NCBI GenBank assembly: GCA_030015575.1
Contig: JASDDO010000006.1
Coordinates: 381,570,137 to 381,634,136 of the forward strand
Reading direction: 5' to 3'
Origin: Agapanthus africanus
Taxonomy: Eukaryota > Streptophyta > Magnoliopsida > Asparagales > Amaryllidaceae
DNA length: 64,000 nt
Below, in pieces: positions 10,818 through 19,809 of this stretch. A program made the position numbers and the translations under genes. Under the pieces are notes generated by a model, which saw only the letters and a program-made list of their open reading frames with translations, made no database searches and was not told the DNA's origin. The number at the start of each line of letters is the position of its first letter. The stretch's first letter is position 1.

Positions 10818-10829
10818 TAGGGGGGCATT
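10818..10829 (+). promoter_or_regulatory. Polypurine tract of element 1
   Basis: TAGGGGGGCATT directly precedes the LTR start TGTTTCC. The matching tracts are TGAGGGCATT (element 2) and TAAGGGCATT (element 4), each followed by TTGTTWCC on the element strand. In Ty3/gypsy elements this tract primes plus-strand DNA synthesis. Confidence 0.75.
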
Positions 10830-10899
10830 TGTTTCCCCTAATCAGAGCAAATCTCTGTTTGAATTTCAAAAATTCAAAAATTGAAGCAACGCTTCAAAT

Positions 10900-11210
10900 C
10901 CCTTGCGCTACGCGCAACGCGCCACGTGTCAGAAGCTGATACGTCAGCGCAGCGCCCAAGGCAGCGTGCCCAATCAGAGCAAGACTCTATTTAAAACAAA
11001 ATTAAAGGAAATAACGCTTCAATTGCGCAAGCGCTGCGCTGCGCGACACGTGTCAGCGCAGTTGCACAAGCGCAAGTGCGCAAGCGCTGCGCGATACGTG
11101 TCAGCGCAGTTGCACAAGCATAAGTGCGCAAGCGCTGCGCTGCGTGACACGTGTCAGCGCAGTTGCGCTGCGCTGTGCGCTGTGCGATACGTGTCAAGCG
11201 CTGGTGCATC
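10900..11210 (+). repeat. GCGC / ACACGTGT palindromic repeats in the LTR
   Basis: Four to five copies of a palindromic word centred on ACACGTGT, with CTGCGC-GACAC arms facing GTGTC-A-GCGCAG. The core CACGTG is a G-box, the binding site of plant bZIP and bHLH factors. It sits upstream of the LTR TATA box, where U3 enhancers are expected. A shorter set follows at 11700-11890. Element 3 has the same blocks (35880-35975 and 36500-36730). Confidence 0.75.
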
Positions 11211-11379
11211 TACGCCAAACAGAATTAAAATTCCAGTAAACTCTTTCTGTTCTTTTTAAAACAAGAAAATTGTCTTCTGTAAAACAGAAGTCCTTGGATC
11301 AAAGATCCAACGGTGGGGAAAATTCCCCAAATCACTCAGAGAAGGATCTCTTTAACAAATTTAACAAATTAATGGGCAC

Positions 11380-11387
11380 TATATAAA
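11380..11387 (+). promoter_or_regulatory. LTR TATA box of element 1
   Basis: GGGCACTATATAAAGG, matched by GGGCACTATAAAAAGG at 36152-36167 in the element 3 LTR. It probably sets the start of the retrotransposon transcript. Confidence 0.65.
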
Positions 11388-12312
11388 GGCCCCTAGACCC
11401 CAATTCAATCATCAACATCAAGATAAAAAACAACAACACAGAGAATAGAGAGAGCTCTAAAAAATTGTGAAAAGAACTCAAAAAGAGAAAAAAGGTAAAA
11501 ACCGAATAGATCATTGATTTAAAAACAAGATCAATGATCTTCAATAAATAAAAAATAATAACAGTGCCTTGCACTTTTTTATGAACCATTTGTTCTGGAA
11601 TCTTAAAGATTCTTTTCTTGAATCCAAAATTGGATCAAGTTATTGAACAGGGCCCTGCACTTGCAAAATCTGCACTGTTGCGCTCCTGGGTTGGCGCAAG
11701 CCACCAAAGAGCGCCACGTGTCAGCTCTAAGACCACTTGCGCTGTGCGCTTTTAAGATAGAGCATTGCTCTCTGAAGTTGGCGCAACTCACCAGAGCGCG
11801 CCATGTGTCAGCAGCGCAACAACGCAGCGCACTGGCGCAGCGCACTGCGCTGTTGCGCTTGCGCTCACCCGAGCATAACACGTGTCATCTCCATATGCGC
11901 TTGCGCTCTATAATTGGCGCAAAGCGCCTGACAGGCCACATGGCCCCTGTCAATTTGATTAATGCATTACATTATTTATAGAAGGTCCAAGCCCAATTAA
12001 GAAAGGCTTAACAGGCCTAATTAAATGCAATGCATTATTTTAAAGAAGGGCAGAGCCCAAACAGATGCTCTGCATCATTTATAAAGGGACAGAGCCCAAA
12101 TCAAAAAGGCCTAGCAGGCCAGAATAAAATGCAGTGCATTATTAAACAGGGGCAAAGCCCTAGCACAGGCCTAATAGGCCGGAAATAAAAACGTTGAATA
12201 TTCTCAACTGGACTTAGCCCAATCATGGCCGTAAGTCCTCAAATTAAATTAACCGAGCAAGACTGCTCTCTTAAATCAATTTACATCTGGTTCAAGGGTA
12301 CATCTCTGAACT

Positions 12313-12353
12313 CCTCTGACACCTATCGTTGTAATCCTTCAACGACGTCAGAG
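12313..12353 (+). other. Conserved LTR stem-loop
   Basis: Outer arms CTCTGAC (12314-12320) and GTCAGAG (12347-12353), inner arms CGTTG (12327-12331) and CAACG (12340-12344). It recurs in the element 3 LTR (37151-37186, degenerate copy at 37825-37868), inverted in elements 2 and 4 (near 14815, 51195, 51640), and outside an LTR near 57285. It is followed by the GACCCGNCACCTCTC-type sequence and the 27-bp repeats. Confidence 0.7.
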
Positions 12354-12387
12354 AGGTGATGGGTCCCGACAACCACACATCGATGCG

Positions 12388-12560
12388 GACTGCGGGGTCC
12401 TTAAACTCGTGGACCGAAACGTCCTTAAACTAATATTCGTCCTAAAATGGGAACGTTGGACCGAAATGTCCTTAAACTAATGTTTGTCCCCAAATGGGAA
12501 TGATGGACCACCATGTCTCTAAACTGGAACATGGACCACTATGTCCCTAAACTGGAACAA
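12388..12560 (+). repeat. Degenerate 27-bp repeats in the LTR
   Basis: Repeats of the GGACCGAAACGTCCTTAAACTAAT type, about five units with GGACCACTATGTCC variants. The cleaner array is in element 3. Confidence 0.7.
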
Positions 12561-12849
12561 TAGAGCCAATTGCTCTCTTATCGGATCCAAATGATCCCGT
12601 TAAGTCGATCTTAGTCTGGAAATTAGACTAACGTATCCTTAACAAAAGTTTAAGTTGATCTTAACCTTAAATAGGACTAACATATCCTTAAACAAAAACC
12701 CCAAACCTAAATCTAAGAAAATACGGATTTGGACTAATCCACGTCCTACGGGCGATGGCATAATCTAGTCTCCGTATACAATCCACGGGCAACCACAAAC
12801 AAAACAAACACACACGACACGAAGTGAAATTCTGGAGAAGGAGAAAGTT

Positions 12850-12940
12850 GTTACCGCGACACGGTAGCGTAATTAACTGCAGGGGCTTGCGCCTGCAGGG
12901 ATGAGCGTCCCCACAATCAAAACCCCCTCAAGCGAGGGGG
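12850..12940 (+). other. Three GC-rich hairpins near the LTR 3' end
   Basis: CTGCAGG/CCTGCAG (12877-12898) and CCCCCTC/GAGGGGG with loop AAGC (12923-12940) are perfect stems. The TACCGC...CGGTA pair before them is perfect in element 3 (TACCGC-GAT-GCGGTA). All four Tat-type LTRs have this block about 170 bp from their outer end, so it would lie in U5 near the start of the genomic RNA. Confidence 0.7.
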
Positions 12941-13111
12941 AATCTGACGAAGTCTGCTACATCGGCCGCATCCGTCTAAACCTCCGATACACGGTGCCAT
13001 AAATCAACTTGGCATCTTTGGAGAGGTGGACGGATAAAACCAAATAGCATCTGCCCCGAATCTCAGGCAAGACGTTTATCGTGTCTCCGCCGCGCTATTC
13101 AGAGGGGAACA

Positions 13112-13904
13112 CCCCCGTCTTCCTCCTTCTTTTATTTTGTTGTTTCTGGAATTTTTGTAAGCCTCCGGGCAGTTTGTAAAGTTGGGGAGCCCAAAATTCC
13201 CTTTGTAAAGACTTTGCCTTTGGTAATAAAATTTTTTCTTTGGTTGCATCGGTTTGCACTTTATCTTCTGTTTATGAAGAATGCTCGTAAAATATCTCTG
13301 CTTGCACTGTTGGGCTTCCATGTCAAGTCGGCTATCCGTCTAGCGATCGTTCGTCGAGTCGATTTCGATCACCACCAAGCGTGCTAAGCGCTGCTGAGAA
13401 GGAGGCATCTCCATAGCCCCGAAGTCAAGGGGGGATCGCTCAGACTTGGATAGACCTGATGCCCCTTGTTGGGGCCTTGGATCCTCTCCATGTGATGGGC
13501 AGAGAGATGTCCGCCGTATTTGTGCCGAGCATGAATGGGCTCAGAGGCCTCGTTATGAGGGCTACAAGCCCGCAGCGTCTGTTGGGCATGAACGAGTCGG
13601 GAAGCTGCTTGGTTTCCCCTTGGCGAGGGCATTTGATCCTTGGCGTTGCGAGTAGAAAAGCTACCGGCCAGGGATAGCCGAGCAGGGAAGCCGCTCGGCT
13701 GTCTCTGCGGAGGACTTGATCCTTAGCGTTGGAGGGGCTGTAGGAAGCCCACTAAGGATGACCGGGCAGTGAAGCTGCGCGGTTGCCTCTTGGTGAGGGT
13801 TTTGATCTCTGGCGTCTTGGGTAGGCAACTAATAGCATGGGATGACCGAGCGGGGTAGCCGCTCGGATGCCTCTTGCGAGGGCTTTGATCCCTGGCGTCA
13901 TGGG
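13112..13904 (-). mobile_element. Sliver of an older element between elements 1 and 2
   Basis: This 793 bp does not belong to either flanking LTR. An A/T-rich part holds AATAAA near 13226 on the + strand. Degenerate tandem repeats of about 84 bp follow (13590-13904) with hairpins such as CCGAGCGG/CCGCTCGG. That order resembles the 3' end of an opposite-strand gene followed by an inverted post-pol tandem block, as in element 4, so I infer a remnant of a minus-strand Tat-type element that was the insertion target. No gene is supported. Confidence 0.45.
13590..13904 (+). repeat. About 84-bp degenerate tandem repeats, nearly 4 copies
   Basis: The marker AGTCGGGAAGC and variants occurs at 13595, 13681, about 13764 and 13849. 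Each unit has a GC-rich hairpin followed by a TTTGATCCCTGGCGT-type word. Confidence 0.7.
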
Positions 13905-15218
13905 TGTGCTCCGCCGAAAACCGGGAAGACAAACGTCTTGCCTGAATTTGGGGGGTAGATGCTAATTGGTGCTATCCGTCCACCTTTCTGAAGATGCCAA
14001 GTTGATTTATGGCACCATGTATCGAAAGTTTAAACAGATGTGGAGCAGACTTCGTCAGATTCCCCTTCTTTGAGGGATTTTTGATTGTGGGGACGCTCTT
14101 CCCTGCAGGCGCAAGCCCCTGCAGTTAATTACGCTACCGCATCGCGGTAACAACTTTCTCCTTCTCCCGATGGTCACTTCGTGTTGTGTGTGTTTGTTTT
14201 GTTTGTGGTTGCCCGTGGATTGTATACGGAGACTAATTTATGTTGTCGCTCGTAGGGCGTAGATTAGTCCAAATCCGTATTTTCTTAGATTTGGGTTTTG
14301 GGTTGGGTTTAAGGATACGCTAGTCTCATTTGTGACTAAGATCAACTTAAATGTTTGTTAAGGATACGTTAGTCTAATTTTAGACTAAGATCAACTTAAC
14401 AGGATCATTTAGATCCAACAAGAGAGTATTTGGGCTCTATTGTTTAGTTTAGAGACATTGCGGTTGATTACCAGTTTAAGGACATGGTGGTCCAACGTTA
14501 GTTTAAGGACATCTCGGTCCAATGTTAGTTTAAGGACATCTCGGTCCAAGGTTAAGGACATCATAGTCCGTGAGTTTAAAGACATCACAGTCAAGGTTAA
14601 GGACATTATAGTCCGTGAGTTTAAAGGGACCCCACAGTCCAGTTTAAAGACGTCATAGTCTATAAAGGTTAAGGACATCATAGTCCATGGATTTAAGGAC
14701 CCCACAGTCCGAGATTAAGGACATCATAGTCTATGAGTTTAGGGACCCCACAGTCCAGTTTAAAGACGTCATAGTTTGTGAAATGTGTGGTTGTCGGGAC
14801 CCGTTACCTCTCTGAAGACGTTGAAGGATTACAACGACAAATATCAAAGGAGTGAAGAGATGTACCCTTGAACCAAAATTGATTGGGAGATCTATAGTCC
14901 AATTTGGAACTAAGATCAATTAATTAGATTTTGAGCACATTGGCTCAGTTAAATCTGAATTGAGGACTTATGGCCAATTTGGGCTAAGTCCATTTAAGTT
15001 TGAAATGTTGGCCCTTTATTGGGCTATTGAACATTTGTCTGGTTCAGCCCCTCATTATTTAGCAATGCTAAACAAGAGTTTGAGGGCTCTGATAACATTT
15101 TTGTCTTTTGCTAAGCATTAAACATTGTAGCTCTGGATTTTAAAGTTCATTTGAAGGGAAGATTTACCTCTGGAAAACTTAGCCAATTTGGGCTAAGCTG
15201 GCTTTAAAATAGTGTTAA

Positions 15219-15690
15219 ACACTAGAGGACATCTAGCGGTCACGTATCCTCACGTGATGTATTTAAAACAGTATTAAACACTGGAGACAAAATGCTCAAA
15301 ATAGTGTTAAACACTAGAAAGGAAGGGGTCACGTGAGATGGGGCCAGACCTCCTTTATTTTATTATCAGAATATTCAAATAAGTGTTAAACACTTTTAAT
15401 CTTCAGGCCATCACGTGTGGGCACGTATGGGTATCTATGTATTGATTATTAAAGTGTTTATTAAGGGTCACGTGGGGACACGTGAGTGCGCCCAAAATCA
15501 GTACTGCCTTTGGCTTTGTTCTCTTCATTTATGAGGGTCACGTGTGAGCACGTGAGGCATTGCCTCCAAGCTTTTTTTTTTCTCATTTTGGGGAGTCTGT
15601 TTAAGAGTCACGTGGGAACACGTGACCTAGTTTTGTTCTCTCTTTTCTGCTCATTGAGAATGGGGGGGGCACGTGTTGCTACGTGACCAA
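15219..15690 (-). repeat. CACGTG inverted-repeat cluster in the element 2 LTR (part 1)
   Basis: Six or more TCACGTG-n4-CACGTGA type words occur, for example around 15235, 15415, 15465, 15540, 15610 and 15670, interspersed with AGTGTTAAACACT palindromes. The other part of the cluster is at 31165-31640. Confidence 0.7.
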
Positions 15691-15894
15691 GTCTTTACGT
15701 GCATGGAGAGCTTTAAGTCTTTTGTTTTAAGAATTAAATTCTCTGTAGGGTTAAACCCTAATTCTGTTTTAGAAGAATTAAATTTCTATGTATGTAGAAG
15801 AATTAAATTCTCATATAGGGTTAAACCCTAGTTCTGTTTTGGAGGAATTAAATTTCTGTGAATTTGGGAGAATTAAATTCTCATATAGGGTTAA

Positions 15895-18800
15895 TGTAAC
15901 ACCTTAGACTTTGTTTTGTAGCTAATTATATTTTTATATATGGTTTTTACTAAAAAGTTTACCAATTTGGTTTTTAAATATTTTATCCTATTTATTGAGT
16001 ATTTTATTAGATTTTTCCTAGGCTTGCACACACTTGTGCATGATAACTAGGGTTGTTTTTGGGGTTTAACCATGATTAGCAATCATGGTTAACTAACCAT
16101 TTTCTCTAATCTAGCTTTTAGTTTTGTTTTAAGTATTATGGGTTTTAAGTATGATGGTTGTTTTAAAATGAATTTAAAAAGGGGGTTTAAATTTGACTTC
16201 TTGTGTTGACCTTGGTGAGTGAGAGAGAGAGTGCATGATGGGGCATCATGGCTTGCCCATGCCTTCATTAATGAAAAGAGAGAGAGAGGAGGGGGTTTGA
16301 TTTGTTGGTGTTCCCTCATTCTCACTCATTTCTCTCATCCTCTCACTCACAAACTCACACACACACACTCACACCAGAGAGAAGCAGCAGCAGCAAAAGA
16401 CAGCAGCAGCAACAGCAGTGACAACAACAACAACATCAGCATCAGCAAGCAGCAGCAGTGGCAACAGCAGGCATCAACAGCAGCAGGAAGAGCCCCAGCA
16501 CTTGCAGAAGCTCTCACTTCCTCCATACACTTCCTCTCCTGCTCTCTAGGGTCCATTAGGGTATAATTTCTTAACCCAAATTCCTAGTTTGCTTGAGTTG
16601 TGCATTGATTAGCTTCGGTTAGTGTTAATTAGCTAGTTTGGTGCTAGTTTTGGTGATTTGTGAGATGTGGTGGTAAATTGTTGATTGTGTTAGCTACCTT
16701 AGTTTATTTAAGTGTTTTAGGGTCACTGAACTGAGCTTAGCCCTGGATTACACTAAAATACCATAAGGTTTCTAATTTGTGCAATTTGGTGATTTTAAAG
16801 CGATATATTAGCATTTTTGTGATCTGCTTTCGACCCGGATCCTTCAGAACAAAATTGAGAAAACTGGGGCATGCTCACTAGGTCTAGATACCACCACCAG
16901 AACACGAGCCCCTCATTCTTGTTCCCGGCCGCAGATTTAATGGGTTTGGCCGCAATTTGCGGCCAAGTTGGGGTCTGGGGTGTTGGGGTCTTGGCTAGGG
17001 TTGTCTGCAGTGTTGTCTAGTGCTTTGGCATGTCTAGTTTTGCAAGATTTGGCCTGTAGGAAAATCTGGGACTATATATCGTTTTTGTGTCCGTTGTGTT
17101 TGCGCGATACGCGCGATACGTGAGTGGGTTCTGTGATCCAGCGTATCGCGGCGTGTCGCGATGATTTTAGACGCGTACACACACGATTCAGCGTATCGTG
17201 CACACGCACGTTTAGTTCGCAACGCGAGTTTCTCGTTTTGGTTCGATATCGCGTTTCGCGGAATATTTGGCTTATATATAATTTCCATGTCTTATTTGCA
17301 GGTTTGCAGGCAGGGACTACGGACACTGCTACAGGGGGGGAGCAGATGGTAGGATTCACCTAGCGTGGGGCGTAGGTGAGTAGATTTAACATCTACAGGG
17401 GAATCGCCCGCATGGCGTTATGCGTCTGGGCTAGGATTCAAATACCTGTCGCACATTCTACGTCATTATTAGAATTGCGCCTTTACTTTATTTCCTTGAT
17501 ATAGTTATACTGTGACTAGCAGCCGTAGGACACTGCACATATTATTGACGGTTCATGTTGCACGAGCACGGATTGTATGCTACACACACCGCGTCAATAA
17601 TTGCCATGTCACACACTAACCATCATAGATACTATTGCTTATCACACATGACATCTAGCTTATCGGTATACCTGTAGTGTATCTTACCATTAGTGATAGG
17701 TACATATACACCTTGCGATACCGCTACAGGTATACCATGCATATATTTTACTTATAGGTAGATACCTATACTTAGCTGTACCTTATTGATTTCGCATACA
17801 TCTGGTTTCAGCTACATGTTCTCATTTATATGCTCACATTCAGATATATCGCATTTATTTGTTCCTGGATTTGCTCATTGTTTATTTGGATTTTACATGG
17901 TATTTTCTGGATTTAGGAACCGTGGGAGTTCATGAAATTATGCATACATTGAAAAACCCGGTTTCCTTGAGATGATATTTGCGCGTCCACTATGAGTTTT
18001 ATCGGTGCTGATTATATACTCCATACGAGGTGTGGTTGCCGTATGAGAGTACATAGTGGGGCCCGGTATGGTTCCCCTCGGTAAGAAGATTGATGGATTT
18101 TGCCGAGTGAGCCTGGAGGCGGGCGAGTACCTACCGGTGACAGTACCCATGACTCGGCGGGGGATCACGGAGACACCACCGGGAGTCATGTACATATGCA
18201 TACGTCGAAAGGCGAGGGTCAGAGCTAGGCACTCGTGCTTTCGGGATAGCGTATGATACGTGATCAGGATTTCTGTGTCGATACTTGGCACATTGTTTTC
18301 ATGATATTCTTTTAATACTTTTGTATATATAACAGGGGATTTAGCCGTTGTTATATATACCCTTACACCAATATTAGTGGAATGGGACGCTAATATATGT
18401 GTATTGCCCCCATCATATATATTTCTGCATATATATTTATTTAGGATGTTAGAAATTTACTTGAGATTCGACTTGGGATATAGGTGATTCATTGAGATTG
18501 GATATTGGATATGAAAGAGATTGATGATTTGTACATTCGGGATATAGGAGATCTATTCGATATTGTATATTGAGGAGATGTGAGACTTATATGATATGAG
18601 AGCCCGACTTGGGGGCTGGTTTGAGGATTTGGGATTTGAGTGTCTTGACGGATTGTGATCCGGCCACGATGTCAGGTTTCCGTGGAAATGACATATTCCA
18701 CCCCATACCTCACACTTACCTTTTTTATGCACAGATTCATATATTGGTTGTACCTATTAGCGTATCCTTATGATAGTTGCATATCTAATTTTTCATATCC

Positions 18801-19538
18801 CTATTGCATAATTATTGCATACTATTATCATGTCATCATTGCTTCACATATTGACTGTACTTTCCATTAGTTTGCTTTCACATGACATGTTATTACTGTA
18901 ATCACATATCTTAGATTCATGCTGTACGTACATTCCTGCGATTACCTGCATATGTTATCTACTATTCACGAGTTGGCAACTCACCCCCGTTGTGCCACAG
19001 GTGTTTCAGGTTTTTCCCCAGAGTAGTCGAGGCAGGCTATTCAGCTTCTCATCTATCATCTTTTGCTACAGATATCGCATCAGCTCACAGTATACCGTTT
19101 TACTTAGGTAGGTTAGATGATTATCTGTATTTCTTATTGTACATTCATTATATTTTGTACTCTCCATCTACTATTGTATTGTTGACTCAGAGACATGGTG
19201 AGGACGATATTGTATATTATTGTGGATTTGTTGTCTTTTATATACAGCTTTCTCTCTATTGTCCTTATTTCTTCGCTACGGCGTCGTATATTTATGATGT
19301 TATTGTTTTCCGTCTTGAGCTAGTTTTTTTCAAAAAAGGGGTGTTGCCAAAATTTTAAAGAAAGAAAGTGGGACTTTTAAAGAATTTGGGTTGTGATTTC
19401 AAATGTTTCAAAAACTATATTATCTTTTCCGTATTTTTCTTGGTTTGGATTTCTGGGTTTTGGCTTTCTTGTACTGCGTTACGTCTTTTGGCGTTGCGTA
19501 GTATTAGGGCCGTCACGGGCCAATTTTGGGTCGTGACA
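15895..19538 (+). mobile_element. Solo LTR of a Tekay/Del-like retrotransposon (3644 bp)
   Basis: It begins TGTAACACC and ends GGGTCGTGACA, flanked by identical 5-bp GTTAA duplications (15890-15894 and 19539-19543). There is no internal region. Parts match the LTR of the neighbouring full element in inverted orientation: the GAGTTGGCAACTCACCCC word, a TATATATACCCTTACACC block and the GTCGTGACA end. It contains a CAG/CAA-rich stretch (16380-16490) after a CACTCA-rich run. No coding region is credible. Solo LTRs arise by recombination between the two LTRs of one insertion. Confidence 0.93.
16378..16495 (+). repeat. CAG/CAA-rich microsatellite in the solo LTR
   Basis: An imperfect run of CAGCAG, CAACAA and CATCAG triplets. 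It resembles an untranslated leader; the only frame across it is Ser/Gln-rich low complexity. Confidence 0.7.
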
Positions 19539-19809
19539 GTTAAACCCTAGTTCTGTTTGGGAGGAATTAAATTCCTGTGAATTTGGGAGAATTAAATTCT
19601 CATATAGGGTTAAATCCTAGTTCTGTTTGGAGAAATTAAATTCCTATGAATTTGGGGGAATTAAATTCCTTAAACTCAGATTCTCCCTTTAGGTCTTAGA
19701 TCTGCATGGCAGAATCTCCCCAATGAGAATTAAATTCTCAACTTGTGGGGAGATCTGCTTCTGCAGATCTTCAACCAAAGGAAGAACTAAGTTCTTATTC
19801 AGAAGAGTT

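Larger units (their letters stand above)
1..13111 (+). mobile_element. Element 1: Tat-lineage Ty3/gypsy LTR retrotransposon, 5' part outside the window
   Basis: The order on the + strand is the end of pol (RNase H, integrase), a structured non-coding region (about 1690-5015), an opposite-strand PMD gene, a polypurine tract and a 3' LTR ending in AACA at 13111. The LTR end is fixed by comparison with element 3, whose LTR ends in the same GAGGGGAACA just before a primer-binding site. The LTR start is fixed by a G-rich tract and TGTTTCC that recur in elements 2 and 4. The 5' LTR and most of gag-pol lie left of the window, so the target duplication cannot be tested; the 5 bases after the LTR are CCCCC. 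Confidence 0.85.
10830..13111 (+). mobile_element. 3' LTR of element 1 (2282 bp, TG...CA)
   Basis: It starts TGTTTCCCC and ends GAGGGGAACA. It is the same LTR type as the 5' LTR of element 3: both have the GCGC/ACACGTGT repeats, the TATA region, 27-bp repeats, the CGTTG/CAACG stem-loop and the GC-rich terminal hairpins in the same order. No protein is encoded. Confidence 0.8.

Noticed and set aside
10991-11209. Ala/Thr/Cys-rich frames over the GCGC/ACACGTGT repeats
   Set aside because: These are palindromic LTR repeats open in several frames on both strands.
12923-12940. Rho-independent terminator (CCCCCTC/GAGGGGG)
   Set aside because: It is bacterial-style only in appearance. The context is a plant LTR and no T-run follows.
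5015-13111. An 8-kb LTR of element 1 that would include the PMD gene
   Set aside because: I first took TGTGTATC at 5015 as an LTR start. It is explained as the downstream side of the antisense poly(A) signal. The TGTTWCC start with a G-rich tract is shared by elements 1, 2 and 4 and matches the left end of element 3.
16219-16566. 115-codon Ser/Gln-rich frame in the solo LTR
   Set aside because: It arises from the CAG/CAA microsatellite and has no conserved neighbour.
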